NCBI GenBank assembly: GCA_024639845.1
Contig: JAHEGG010000001.1
Coordinates: 1-64,000 of the forward strand
DNA length: 64,000 nt
DNA from: Microbacteriaceae bacterium
GTDB lineage: Bacteria > Actinomycetota > Actinomycetes > Actinomycetales > Microbacteriaceae
Direction: 5' to 3'
The notes under the pieces were generated by a model. That model was given only the letters and a program-made list of their open reading frames with translations, was not told where the DNA came from and made no database searches. How positions within the stretch are numbered: position 1 is the stretch's first letter; every line of letters starts with the position of its first letter. Of this stretch, positions 1 through 8,279 are shown piece by piece. Both the position numbers and the translations under genes were made by a program.

Positions 1-370
1 GGACCGCTTCGGCCTCTGTGGCACCTGTCTCTCTAACAATCTCTTCCAACGTCGACCCTGAAACCTCTGATCTAACTTCGATGGTAAGTGTTATCCGTTC
101 GCTCGGGTCAAAGCCAGCAGCGACTGTTGAGCCTTCTGTTACCAAATTTTCCAGATGGAGGCCAGGAGCCATGATACTGAGCTTCTGCGCATCGGAGGGA
201 TCAGTCCAATCCAGGTTGAGATTACCGTCACCTGCAGTTGCCGTCACAGTCACATCTGACACTTGTGTTTCGGCATAAGCCTTTGAAGGTGAAAGAAAAA
301 TTTGGACCTGAGATAATCCCAGCGCCACGGCCAGCACGACAGCAGCCTTGTGCCTAAAGCTGAAGTACAT
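1..370 (-). CDS. Secreted protein with fibronectin-III-like start, 3'-truncated by the window edge
   Basis: The frame is open from an ATG at 370-368 to the left edge, so only the N-terminal ~123 residues are visible. A good ribosome binding site (AGGGGAGA) lies about 6 bases before the ATG. The protein starts with a basic residue cluster, a hydrophobic stretch and a likely signal-peptidase site after SKAYA (about residue 34). After it comes a beta-rich segment (VSDVTVTATAGDGNLNLDW) that resembles the first strands of a fibronectin type III domain. The gene lies downstream of the folate/DUF2520 operon, 71 bases after that stop codon, and its own RBS suggests separate translation. The function is unknown; a cell-surface or secreted adhesin or enzyme is possible. 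Confidence 0.7.
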   Translation of the reverse strand, partial: MYFSFRHKAAVVLAVALGLSQVQIFLSPSKAYAETQVSDVTVTATAGDGNLNLDWTDPSDAQKLSIMAPGLHLENLVTEGSTVAAGFDPSERITLTIEVRSEVSGSTLEEIVRETGATEAEAV

Positions 371-441
371 TAAATTCTCCCCTGTTGTTGGCAAACGGTA
401 CCACCCGTGCGCAACTACGCGCGCAATGACTCACTACATTC

Positions 442-1152
442 CTAGGATTCGCCGAAGAGCTCGATGGGCTGGTGCCCGTCATCCAGGGCTCGTTCGACGG
501 CACTTCGCACACTCGGGGCGATGATTCCGCGAGCATTCGCGATGCCAGCCTCTTCGAGAAGGCCAATCGCCTGGTTGACCACCATGGCAGAAAAGTTTGT
601 GGCTACCTCAAATGCCTCGGCATAAGCCGTGCGTTGCTCTTCGGCGATCACAACCGGCTCGGCACCCATTTCAATCACTAGCGCTTCGGCAATCGGCAAG
701 GCAACCTTCGGCGCAGAAATCGCACAGAACGACTCTCGAAGCCTCGCTTGATCCACGGTGGTTCCGGTGAATCGCATCGACGGGTGTATCGCAAGCGGAA
801 TGACTCCCTGCTGGGCGGCAGACGCGAGCACCGAGTATCCGTGTTTGGCACTGGTGTGGGCAACCAGTTGGCCGGCACGCCATAGGTGCGCTTCGCTGAA
901 CCCGCCGATTGTCGGTTGCAACTCTTCATCTGGGATGGCCAACACGACCAACTCGCTTCGCTCAAGCACTTCACCGGGAGCTAACACATCGACGCTCGGA
1001 AGTTGGGCCTCGATGCGATCGAGATTCTTCTGACTCACAGCAGTGATTCCGACCAAGAGGTGACCAGCACCGGCCAGAGCTTGGGCGATGGCCACGCCAA
1101 CGGCCCCTCCACCGATGACTCCCACGGTCAAGCGCCCGGTTGCGGCGGTCAT
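442..1152 (-). CDS. Rossmann-fold/DUF2520 oxidoreductase-like protein
   Basis: This is a 236-residue protein with an N-terminal dinucleotide-binding motif (VGVIGGGAVGVAIAQAL) followed by an alpha-helical DUF2520-type C-terminal domain containing HTSAKHG and AIHPSMRFTG. The same reading frame stays open upstream to 1728, but the ATG at 1152 was chosen because it overlaps the stop of the preceding gene by four bases (ATGA) and starts exactly at the conserved beta strand. In mycobacteria a homologous gene sits between the fol operon and panC-panD, which suggests a redox role near pantothenate or folate metabolism. That is inference, since the family's reaction is not established. No panC follows here; a secreted protein does. 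Confidence 0.82.
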   Translation of the reverse strand: MTAATGRLTVGVIGGGAVGVAIAQALAGAGHLLVGITAVSQKNLDRIEAQLPSVDVLAPGEVLERSELVVLAIPDEELQPTIGGFSEAHLWRAGQLVAHTSAKHGYSVLASAAQQGVIPLAIHPSMRFTGTTVDQARLRESFCAISAPKVALPIAEALVIEMGAEPVVIAEEQRTAYAEAFEVATNFSAMVVNQAIGLLEEAGIANARGIIAPSVRSAVERALDDGHQPIELFGES

Positions 1153-1655
1153 GCGGCGCTCGCTTCGGTATCGGTTGCCGTAGAGTCGGGCGGCACTCGG
1201 CATGCCCTCTCGATTAGAACGCCGACGACGCCCATGAGCACCGAACCCGCTATCCCGAATCCAGTTCGCCAGGCGGCTCCTTCGGCAATTTGTGGAGAAG
1301 TTAGAACCGCGACTAAAACGCCGCCGTGCCAACCGAAAAATACCGAACCTGAAATGGCGACGGCCTGCGCCAAAAGCGCAACGCGAAGGGCATAGAACGG
1401 GTCGACGCGTTTGATCGGAGTGCGAGTGGTGCCAGCAGGCTGAGCGAGAGCCTTCTTGACAGCGGCCTGATAACGCAAGACCGGTATCGCCAGAATTACC
1501 AGCACCACGGCAATGACCGGGAGTGTGACGAGCAGGTTGGTTGGCGAACTTGGCAGCGGCTGACCGAGACGAACCAACAGCAAGCTCACGGCATAACCGA
1601 GGATGCCCGCCGAAACGGCGACCGCGACCAACGTGGAAATCTTGGTTAGCTTCAC
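1149..1655 (-). CDS. DUF3180 family membrane protein
   Basis: This 168-residue protein has about four predicted membrane segments, around residues 7-25, 38-58, 80-100 and 120-140. It starts at GTG 1655, and its start overlaps the folK stop as GTGA. It ends in an ATGA overlap with the DUF2520 gene. The frame is open further upstream, but that part is arginine-rich shadow of folK. DUF3180 proteins directly follow folK in many actinobacteria, so family and context agree. The biochemical role is unknown. Its tight coupling suggests co-translation with the folate genes. Confidence 0.82.
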   Translation of the reverse strand: MKLTKISTLVAVAVSAGILGYAVSLLLVRLGQPLPSSPTNLLVTLPVIAVVLVILAIPVLRYQAAVKKALAQPAGTTRTPIKRVDPFYALRVALLAQAVAISGSVFFGWHGGVLVAVLTSPQIAEGAAWRTGFGIAGSVLMGVVGVLIERACRVPPDSTATDTEASAA

Positions 1656-2146
1656 TTGACCACCCAAACCTGATCGCGCACCTCGGCCGCGAGCGCGGCG
1701 ACGCTTCCGTGGCCAGGGAGCACAGCATCCGGGTTCATCAGCGACCAGGGCACCGTGACGAAGGCGCGTTCGAAGGCCCTCGGATGCGGCAGTGTTAGTC
1801 GTTTGCCGTCTTTGATCAGTGAGCCGTAGGTGATGATGTCGATGTCGAGGGTGCGCGAACCCCAACGCTCGAGGCGAATGCGGCCGTGGTCTTTTTCGAT
1901 GGCCCGAACCACGTCTAGCAAAGCACCCGGCTTTAGCTCGGTGTCGATTTCGACCACGCCGTTGAGGTAGTTCGGTCTGGATTGGTCAACCCCGGCGGCG
2001 GTCACGGCAAAAGACTCGACCAGCGGTGATTTTTTGACGACCTTGATGCCTTCGGTTTCTTTGAGCGCGCGAATAGCCGAGCGGATGTTTGCTTTTCGAT
2101 CGCCGAGGTTGCCCCCGAGCGCCAACACCGCACGCACAGCAGCCAT
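1652..2146 (-). CDS. folK: 6-hydroxymethyl-7,8-dihydropterin pyrophosphokinase
   Basis: FolK transfers pyrophosphate from ATP to 6-hydroxymethyldihydropterin, the step before dihydropteroate synthase in folate synthesis. The 164-residue length is typical. Visible family motifs are the N-terminal LGGNLGDR, RPNYLNGVVEIDT, the signature region with RWGSRTLDIDII (near residue 95-105), and LPHPRAFERAFV. The start overlaps the folB stop as TAATG, and the stop overlaps the start of the DUF3180 gene. This implies a translationally coupled cytosolic pathway operon folE-folP-folB-folK. Confidence 0.96.
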   Translation of the reverse strand: MAAVRAVLALGGNLGDRKANIRSAIRALKETEGIKVVKKSPLVESFAVTAAGVDQSRPNYLNGVVEIDTELKPGALLDVVRAIEKDHGRIRLERWGSRTLDIDIITYGSLIKDGKRLTLPHPRAFERAFVTVPWSLMNPDAVLPGHGSVAALAAEVRDQVWVVK

Positions 2147-2526
2147 TAGTCGCGCTTGGCCTTGACGGTCACCGAGACATCTTCGAAGTCATAAACGATT
2201 GGAGCGTTCGGCTTGTGCACGGTGATCTTTGCCGAGCGCACTAGGCCGGTGGCCTCGCCGCCGCCAAGGTTCATCACCATTTCGAGCAAGCGCTGAGCGA
2301 GGGTTTCGAGCAGGTCAACCGACTGGGACTTGGCGTTTTCAACCAGAGCCTTGGCCAGGTCGGCGTAGTTGACGGTGTGAGCCAGGTCATCGTTGAGCGC
2401 CGCCTTGGTGGCGTCGAGCTTCACCGTGCAGTCGATGTAAAAGTCTTGGCCGTTTTGCCGTTCGAAGTCGAAAACGCCGTGATATGCGAAGACACGAAGT
2501 CCGGTGAGTTTGATCTTGTGCCTCAT
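2146..2526 (-). CDS. folB: Dihydroneopterin aldolase
   Basis: FolB converts dihydroneopterin to 6-hydroxymethyldihydropterin and glycolaldehyde. The 126-residue protein contains the family features RVFAYHGVFDFERQNGQDF near the N-terminus, VNYADLA, LLETLAQRLLEMV and a C-terminal VHKPNAPI with the conserved lysine. The ATG at 2526 was chosen over an upstream in-frame TTG because it begins directly at the first beta strand and lies four bases after the folP stop. It is the third step of the folate block and is coupled to folK by a TAATG overlap. Confidence 0.94.
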   Translation of the reverse strand: MRHKIKLTGLRVFAYHGVFDFERQNGQDFYIDCTVKLDATKAALNDDLAHTVNYADLAKALVENAKSQSVDLLETLAQRLLEMVMNLGGGEATGLVRSAKITVHKPNAPIVYDFEDVSVTVKAKRD

Positions 2527-2530
2527 GGGT

Positions 2531-3361
2531 TTAACTTTGCTCCCCTTCGCGTAGCGCTGCAACAACCCGAATCGTGTCTGTCGTGTTGAGCACGTTGTGC
2601 ACGCGAAGGCCCCACAGTTTGCGCTGAAGTAGCAGCGCGGTCAAAACCGCGGTGGCTACGTCTCGTCGCTCGTTGCTGACCTGAGTCGGTTCTTCAGGGT
2701 CAATCGCGCCCGCGATGAATCGTTTGCGGCTGGCACCAACCAGGATGGGCAAGCCCAGCTTCTCGAGCTCGTCGAGCCGTGCCACGAGCTGCCAGTTCTG
2801 CTTCATGTCTTTGGCAAATCCGAGGCCTGGGTCAATCACGATCTTGTCTCGTGCCACTCCCTCGGCCCGCGCGGCCTCGACCCGTTGCGACAGTTCGCGA
2901 CTCACGTCGACCGCGATGTCGTGATACACGTTTTGCGTATCCATGATGTGGCTGAACCCACGCCAGTGCGAAATCACCAGCGTTGCGCCGGTCGCCGCGA
3001 CAACGCCAAACATCGCCGGGTCGGCAAGCCCGCCCGAAACATCGTTGATGATCTCGGCACCCGCCTCAACGGCGGCCCTGGCGGTCGATGCGTTCATCGT
3101 GTCGATCGAAATCGTGACATCGAGTTCGCGCTTTATCGCACGAATGACTGGAATGACTCGCGCCTGCTCAACACTCGGGTCGACTCGCTCGGCACCTGGT
3201 CGGGTCGACTCTCCACCGACGTCGATGATGTCTGCGCCCGCCATTTCGAGCAGCCGAGCGTGGTCGAGAGCGGACTGTTCGGTGATGAACTCGCCGCCGT
3301 CGCTGAACGAGTCGGGAGTTACGTTGAGCACACCCATGACGCGAGGTCGTTCGAAGTTCAT
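2531..3361 (-). CDS. folP: Dihydropteroate synthase
   Basis: FolP condenses p-aminobenzoate with hydroxymethyldihydropterin pyrophosphate and is the sulfonamide target. The 276-residue protein carries the two pterin-binding signatures: VMGVLNVTPDSFSDGG at the N-terminus and IIDVGGESTRPGA. It also has ISIDTMNA, the IINDVSGG strand, DPGLGFAKD and GASRKRF. The ATG at 3361 overlaps the folE stop (ATGA). The frame is open upstream to 3688, but that part is folE shadow. Confidence 0.96.
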   Translation of the reverse strand: MNFERPRVMGVLNVTPDSFSDGGEFITEQSALDHARLLEMAGADIIDVGGESTRPGAERVDPSVEQARVIPVIRAIKRELDVTISIDTMNASTARAAVEAGAEIINDVSGGLADPAMFGVVAATGATLVISHWRGFSHIMDTQNVYHDIAVDVSRELSQRVEAARAEGVARDKIVIDPGLGFAKDMKQNWQLVARLDELEKLGLPILVGASRKRFIAGAIDPEEPTQVSNERRDVATAVLTALLLQRKLWGLRVHNVLNTTDTIRVVAALREGEQS

Positions 3362-3912
3362 TTGGTGATGAGCCCCATGACTTCGGCTCTTGCGACCGGT
3401 TCGGAATAGCATCCTCGTGCCGCCATGGTGACGGTGTTGGCTTCTGGCTGCCTCGCCCCGCGCGAAACAACGCAGTGGTGACGAGCTTCGATCACAACGA
3501 CCACTCCGCGAGTACTCAATCCGCGCTCGAGGGCATCGGCAATCTGAGCGGTGAGGTTTTCTTGCAGTTGAGGTCGAGATGCGACGATTTCGACCAGCTT
3601 TGGCAGGCGGCCAAGGCCGATAACTCGATCGCTCGGCAGGTAGGCGATGTGAGCGACCCCGGTGAACGGCAACAGATGGTGCTCGCACATCGAAACGAAG
3701 TCGATGTCTTTGAGAATCACAACCTCGTTGTGATCTGCCTCAAAGGTTTCGGCGAGAACCGTGGTTTCGTCGACGCCGACGCCCTTAAAAAACTCCGCGT
3801 ATGCCTCGGCAACCTTAGCTGGAGTAGCGGTCAACTCCGAGCGGGTCGGGTCTTCACCGATGGCTGTTAAAAGTTCAGCCACCGCAGACTTGATGCGCTC
3901 GGTGTCGACCAC
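3358..3912 (-). CDS. folE: GTP cyclohydrolase I
   Basis: FolE converts GTP to dihydroneopterin triphosphate, the first committed folate step. The 184-residue length fits the bacterial type I enzyme. The zinc ligands are visible as Cys76 and His79 in SMCEHHLLPF and Cys147 in EARHHCV. The conserved QLQENLT and GARQPEANT segments are also present. Translation starts at GTG three bases after the ftsH stop, with an AAAGAG ribosome site embedded in the end of ftsH. The ftsH-folE adjacency is a classic actinobacterial arrangement. Confidence 0.97.
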   Translation of the reverse strand: MVDTERIKSAVAELLTAIGEDPTRSELTATPAKVAEAYAEFFKGVGVDETTVLAETFEADHNEVVILKDIDFVSMCEHHLLPFTGVAHIAYLPSDRVIGLGRLPKLVEIVASRPQLQENLTAQIADALERGLSTRGVVVVIEARHHCVVSRGARQPEANTVTMAARGCYSEPVARAEVMGLITK

Positions 3913-3915
3913 GAA

Positions 3916-6003
3916 CTACTCTTTTTCGGATGAAGGCTTGGATGCCTTTGGCTTGGACACCGTCTTTTTAGCAGCACTTGCGCCAGCCGATGGAGCCTTA
4001 GGAGTCGTTGCCTTTGGAGTGCGCGGCTTTGCGACCTTCGACTTTGACGCAACCGAAGGCTTAGCCTCGGCGGCAATCGCAGCCTCTTTCGAGCTGGTCG
4101 AACCCTTCTCAGGAATCGCAATCGGGGCGAGCTTCGAGACCGGACGGCTCTTCTTTGACAACCAAAGCGTGCGCTGTGGCAGCTTCTTGATGTCTTTGAA
4201 GATCACCGCGATCTGCTCTTGGTTGAGGGTTTCCTCTTCCATCAGCGCCTTAGCCAGTGCGTCGAGCACCTTTCGGTTGAGGTTGATCGCCTGGTATGCC
4301 TCGTCATGAGCGGCATCGAGGATGCTGCGAATCTCGGCATCGATTTGCTGGGCGGTTGCCTCGCTGTATTCGCGAACCTGACCCATGTCACGGCCGACGA
4401 ACACTTCGCCACCCTTGCCATACGAAACCGAACCGACGGTCGAAGAGAAACCATATTGCGTGACCATCTGGCGAGCGATGCTGGTTGCCTTTTCGAAGTC
4501 GTTCGAAGCGCCCGTGGTTGGGTCGTGGAAGACGACCTCTTCGGCTACGCGGCCTCCCATTGCATAGGCAATCTGGTCAAGCAGCTGGTTGCGCGATACC
4601 GAGTAGCGGTCTTCCATCGGCAGCACCATGGTGTAACCGAGTGCTCGGCCGCGCGGAAGAATGGTGACCTTGGTGACCGGGTCGCTGTTGTTCAAAGATG
4701 CCGCAACCAGCGCGTGACCGGCCTCGTGATAGGCGGTGTTGAGTCGTTCCTGATCTTTCATCAGACGGCTCTTCTTTTGAGGCCCACCGATAACTCGGTC
4801 GATAGCCTCATCGAGGGTCTCGTTGGTGATCTGCTTCTCGTTCTGGCGAGCGGTAAGCAGGGCTGCCTCGTTCAAAACGTTGGCAAGATCGGCACCGGTG
4901 AAACCTGGAGTGCGGCGAGCAACGGTGGCTAGGTCGACATCCTCTGCAACTGGCTTGCCCTTTGCGTGCACGCGAAGGATTTGCTCGCGGCCCTTGAGGT
5001 CTGGCGCACCCACACCGATCTGGCGGTCGAAACGGCCTGGGCGAAGCAGGGCTGGGTCAAGGATGTCTGGACGGTTGGTTGCCGCAATCAAGATGACGTT
5101 CGTCTTCGAGTCAAAGCCATCCATCTCGACCAAGAGCTGGTTGAGGGTCTGCTCGCGCTCGTCGTTTCCGCCGCCGATACCGGCACCGCGGTGGCGGCCA
5201 ACGGCGTCGATTTCGTCAACAAAGATGATGGCAGGGGCGCTCTGCTTGGCCTGGTCGAACAGGTCGCGAACACGAGAAGCGCCCACGCCTACGAACATTT
5301 CGACAAAGTCAGAACCAGAGATCGAGAAGAATGGAACGCCAGCCTCGCCGGCTACCGCCTTGGCGACCAGGGTCTTACCGGTTCCCGGAGGGCCGTAAAG
5401 AAGCACGCCGCGAGGAATCTTGGCGCCGACCTTTTGGAACTTCTCGGGTTCCTTCAAAAATTCTTTGATTTCTTGTAGTTCTTCGATCGCCTCGTCGACT
5501 CCGGCAACGTCGGCGAAGGTGACCTTGGAGTTTTCTTTGTTGACCAACTTGGCGCGGGATTTTCCGAAGTTCATCACGCGGCTGTTGCCACCCTGGGCGC
5601 TGCCCATCAAGAACCAGAAAATCGCACCGATGATCACGAACGGAAGCAGGCTGCCAAGCAGCGAGATGTACCAGGGTGTGTTCGGAACTTCGTCGTTGAA
5701 GCCGTCTTTGAGTTCAGCCTTGGTGATCGTGTCGACCACCTGAGTGCCGCGGGCATAGACGTAATAGAACTGAATCTTGTCGCCGTACTTGGGGTCTGCA
5801 GTCGTAAGAGTCACGTCAACGCGCTGCTCACCGTCATAAATCTTGACCGCCGAGGCTTTGCCATCGGCAATCATCGTGAGACCGGTCGAGGTGTCGACCT
5901 GCTTGAATCCGCCACCGCTGGTCAGCGAGGTGCCCAAAAACACCACGAGGAATGCGATGAAGATCCAAAAAACAGGACCCTTAAAGACGTTCTTAAGTTT
6001 CAT
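3916..6003 (-). CDS. ftsH: ATP-dependent zinc metalloprotease FtsH
   Basis: FtsH is a membrane-anchored AAA+ protease that degrades misassembled membrane proteins and regulatory substrates. The 695-residue protein has two N-terminal membrane segments (about 9-25 and 114-133) flanking an extracytoplasmic domain. The AAA module has Walker A GPPGTGKT (204-211), Walker B FVDEID (261-266) and a second region of homology at RPGRFDR. The zinc site is HEAGH (426-430). Residues from about 617 to the end form an Ala/Lys/Pro/Ser-rich tail absent from the catalytic core. It is the first gene of the fol operon. Confidence 0.97.
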   Translation of the reverse strand: MKLKNVFKGPVFWIFIAFLVVFLGTSLTSGGGFKQVDTSTGLTMIADGKASAVKIYDGEQRVDVTLTTADPKYGDKIQFYYVYARGTQVVDTITKAELKDGFNDEVPNTPWYISLLGSLLPFVIIGAIFWFLMGSAQGGNSRVMNFGKSRAKLVNKENSKVTFADVAGVDEAIEELQEIKEFLKEPEKFQKVGAKIPRGVLLYGPPGTGKTLVAKAVAGEAGVPFFSISGSDFVEMFVGVGASRVRDLFDQAKQSAPAIIFVDEIDAVGRHRGAGIGGGNDEREQTLNQLLVEMDGFDSKTNVILIAATNRPDILDPALLRPGRFDRQIGVGAPDLKGREQILRVHAKGKPVAEDVDLATVARRTPGFTGADLANVLNEAALLTARQNEKQITNETLDEAIDRVIGGPQKKSRLMKDQERLNTAYHEAGHALVAASLNNSDPVTKVTILPRGRALGYTMVLPMEDRYSVSRNQLLDQIAYAMGGRVAEEVVFHDPTTGASNDFEKATSIARQMVTQYGFSSTVGSVSYGKGGEVFVGRDMGQVREYSEATAQQIDAEIRSILDAAHDEAYQAINLNRKVLDALAKALMEEETLNQEQIAVIFKDIKKLPQRTLWLSKKSRPVSKLAPIAIPEKGSTSSKEAAIAAEAKPSVASKSKVAKPRTPKATTPKAPSAGASAAKKTVSKPKASKPSSEKE

Positions 6004-6112
6004 AGTCGAGGACTTGCCTCATCCTTTCGCGTTCAAAGTTGAACAACTCTAAGGCTACCTTCTGACAAGGTGCCGAAACAGGGATGTTCGCTCAGAGAGT
6101 GAGCCGAAAAGC

Positions 6113-6664
6113 CTAGGAGTAGACGGCAGGCGAGAGTACCGCAACGCCCTTCAGCGTGCGGTAGCGCTCGGCGTAGTCGAGGCCGTAACCGACCACGAAT
6201 TCGTTCGGAATGTCGAAGCCAACCATGGCAACTTCTACTTCGACCTTGGCTGCGTCTGGCTTGCGCAAGAAGGCCACGATTTCAACGGATGCCGCACCGC
6301 GAGCCTTGAGGTTCGATGCGAGCCACGAGAGAGTGAGCCCCGAGTCGACGATGTCTTCGACGATCAGCACGTGACGGCCGAGCACATCGGCGTCGAGGTC
6401 TTTGAGAATGCGCACCACGCCAGAGGACTGCGTGCCCGAACCATAAGACGAGACGGCCATCCAGTCCATTTGCACCGGAATCTGAATCTCACGAGAAAGG
6501 TCGGCCATGAACATCACGGCACCCTTCAGAACGCCGACTAGAAGCACATCCTTGCCGGCATAGCGAACATCGATTTCGGCGGCCAATTCGGCCACTTTGG
6601 AGTTGATTTGCTCTTCGGTGACGAGAATCTTAGTGATTTCGCCGCTTACCTTTTCGAGGTCCAC
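6113..6664 (-). CDS. hpt: Hypoxanthine phosphoribosyltransferase
   Basis: This cytosolic enzyme salvages hypoxanthine and guanine to IMP and GMP using PRPP. The 183-residue protein has the PRPP-binding loop VLIVEDIVDSGLT, the early LLVGVLKGAVMFMADL motif, the flexible loop SSYGSGTQSSG and the purine-contact YGLDYAERYR region near the C-terminus. Translation starts at GTG overlapping the tilS stop as TAGTG, so tilS-hpt form a two-gene coupled operon, as in many Gram-positives, upstream of ftsH. The 109 bases between its stop and nothing else on its 5' side separate it from ftsH, whose leader lies there. Confidence 0.95.
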   Translation of the reverse strand: MDLEKVSGEITKILVTEEQINSKVAELAAEIDVRYAGKDVLLVGVLKGAVMFMADLSREIQIPVQMDWMAVSSYGSGTQSSGVVRILKDLDADVLGRHVLIVEDIVDSGLTLSWLASNLKARGAASVEIVAFLRKPDAAKVEVEVAMVGFDIPNEFVVGYGLDYAERYRTLKGVAVLSPAVYS

Positions 6665-7674
6665 TAACAGGCTCCTGGTTTGAGGGTTTTGGTGCTTTTG
6701 AAAACGAGCACTCGGCCCGTGCGTTCTACTCTAACGCCTTGAAGGGTCGACGGTTTCTGCCCGTGCCAGTTGGTCAACAGCTCAAAAACCTGCTCGATTC
6801 CCGCGCTTGTGGCCGAGCCACCGACCCGTTCCACCGCAAGCTTGATCACACGCTTGACGATGGCAGCGGGTTGCGTTTCGAGCGCGTCGATTTTGAGCTG
6901 CACGGATGTCGCGCCAAGAGTTGCTGCGTCGTCGAACACGGCCGCGGCTAAACCGTCGAGCGCTAGGTTGTCTTCGCGCAGTTGGTCGGACGTGCGCGCC
7001 AGGGCCGCGGCCACCCCGCCACCGAGCGCTTGCTCGAGAAGCGGCAGAACCTCGTGGCGAACGCGCACTCGCGTGAACTTGGGGTCGGTGTTTTGCGGGT
7101 CGTGCCAAACCTCGAGGCCGAGATCTTCGCAGTAGGCGACTGTGGTTTCCCGAGTGATGCCCAGTAGCGGACGCAGGTAGTTCTCGCCCACCGCCGCCAT
7201 GCCCGCGAGCGAGCGAGCCCCCGAACCGCGAGCCAGACCGAGCAGAACGGTCTCGGCCTGGTCGTTCAAGGTGTGGCCAAGCATGATGAAACGAGCGTGA
7301 GTTTCGGCGAGCGCTTCCTCGAACGCGGCATAGCGAGCCTCGCGAGCGGCGGCTTCTGGCCCGCCATCCGTGCCCACCTTGACGGCCAGCACCAGCACCG
7401 GCTCGAAACCGAGCGCTCGCAGGTTGGCGGCGGTTTGCTCGGCGACCGCTTTGGTGATTTCTTGAAGCCCGTGTTCGACAACCACCGCGCCTACTTTGAT
7501 GCCCGCGCGCTGGCCCTCAAACGCGGCTGCCGAGGCGAGCGAGATTGAGTCGGGCCCGCCCGATACTGCGACGAGCACGCGGTCACCAGGAACCACGGAT
7601 GCGGCATCCCAGTTTTCGCGCACGGCACGACGCACATCGGCCATCGCCGGAGTGAGCCTTGGTCGTGTTGGCAC
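6664..7674 (-). CDS. tilS: tRNA(Ile)-lysidine synthetase
   Basis: TilS attaches lysine to C34 of the tRNA-Ile CAU anticodon, changing both decoding and charging. The 336-residue protein has the N-type PP-loop SGGPDS at residues 38-43, the LGHTLNDQAETVLL motif with RGSGARSLAGM, and HDPQNTDPKFTRVRVRHEVLP. The start is GTG at 7674; an internal ATG at residue 11 is an alternative. It is transcribed divergently from ppa across a 49-base gap. Confidence 0.94.
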   Translation of the reverse strand: MPTRPRLTPAMADVRRAVRENWDAASVVPGDRVLVAVSGGPDSISLASAAAFEGQRAGIKVGAVVVEHGLQEITKAVAEQTAANLRALGFEPVLVLAVKVGTDGGPEAAAREARYAAFEEALAETHARFIMLGHTLNDQAETVLLGLARGSGARSLAGMAAVGENYLRPLLGITRETTVAYCEDLGLEVWHDPQNTDPKFTRVRVRHEVLPLLEQALGGGVAAALARTSDQLREDNLALDGLAAAVFDDAATLGATSVQLKIDALETQPAAIVKRVIKLAVERVGGSATSAGIEQVFELLTNWHGQKPSTLQGVRVERTGRVLVFKSTKTLKPGAC

Positions 7675-7723
7675 GGGAGCCTTTCGGTAAACTCTCTTTC
7701 AGACAACTCTATTTAGGAGCACC

Positions 7724-8212
7724 ATGGCACACGACGTAGTTATCGAAATCCCTCGCGGCAGCCGCAACAAGTATGAGGTCGACCACGAGACCGGTCGCGT
7801 TCACCTCGACCGCGTTCTGTTCACCCCGTTCGTCTACCCGATCGACTACGGATACTTCGACAACACCCTCGGCGGAGACGGCGACCCGCTTGACGCTCTG
7901 GTCATGCTCGAGTTCCCGGTCTACCCAGGTGTGGTTTGCTCGGTTCGCCCGGTCGGCGTGCTCACCATGGAAGACGACGGCGGAATCGACGAGAAGCTAA
8001 TCTGCGTGCTCGACAAAGACCCACGCTGGGCGCACATTCAAGACATCGAGGATGTTCCAGCACAGACCAAGAACGAACTCAAGCACTTCTTCGAGCACTA
8101 CAAAGACCTCGAGCCTGGCAAGTGGGTTAAGGTCGGCGACTGGCAGGGCAAGGCCGTTGCCGAGCGCTTGATCGCCGAGTCGATCGAGCGATTCAAAGCC
8201 GAAGGCCACTAA
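7724..8212 (+). CDS. ppa: Inorganic pyrophosphatase (family I)
   Basis: It hydrolyses pyrophosphate to two phosphates and pulls biosynthetic reactions forward. The 162-residue length and the family I signature [10 protein letters not shown] with its metal-binding aspartates (near residues 52-57) are visible, as are [15 protein letters not shown] and KDPRW. The ATG follows a TAGGAG ribosome site at normal spacing. The gene is monocistronic, closed by a strong terminator, and faces the NlpC/P60 gene. Confidence 0.97.
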   Translation: MAHDVVIEIPRGSRNKYEVDHETGRVHLDRVLFTPFVYPIDYGYFDNTLGGDGDPLDALVMLEFPVYPGVVCSVRPVGVLTMEDDGGIDEKLICVLDKDPRWAHIQDIEDVPAQTKNELKHFFEHYKDLEPGKWVKVGDWQGKAVAERLIAESIERFKAEGH

Positions 8213-8223
8213 CGCTTTCACAC

Positions 8224-8256
8224 AAAAACCCCGTCGAACAATCGGCGGGGTTTTTT
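8224..8256. terminator. Bidirectional rho-independent terminator between ppa and the NlpC/P60 gene
   Basis: The sequence AAAAACCCCGTCG, a six-base loop AACAAT, and CGGCGGGGTTTTTT form a 13-bp stem with one G-T wobble. A-tract and T-tract flanks suit both directions. It sits between two convergent genes. Confidence 0.92.
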
Positions 8257-8279
8257 GGTTAAAGACCTGAAGCGAAGAT

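Noticed and set aside
18-278. Plus-strand 86-codon open frame
   Set aside because: It is antisense to the signal-peptide-bearing minus-strand gene at 1-370, which has a better ribosome site and protein-like composition.
442-1728. A 428-residue reading of the DUF2520 gene starting at 1728
   Set aside because: The first ~190 residues are Arg/Ser-rich antisense-like shadow of DUF3180 and folK; the ATGA overlap at 1152 gives the natural start.
3475-5478. Long plus-strand frames opposite folE and ftsH
   Set aside because: They are shadows of highly conserved genes on the other strand and have no ribosome sites or family motifs.
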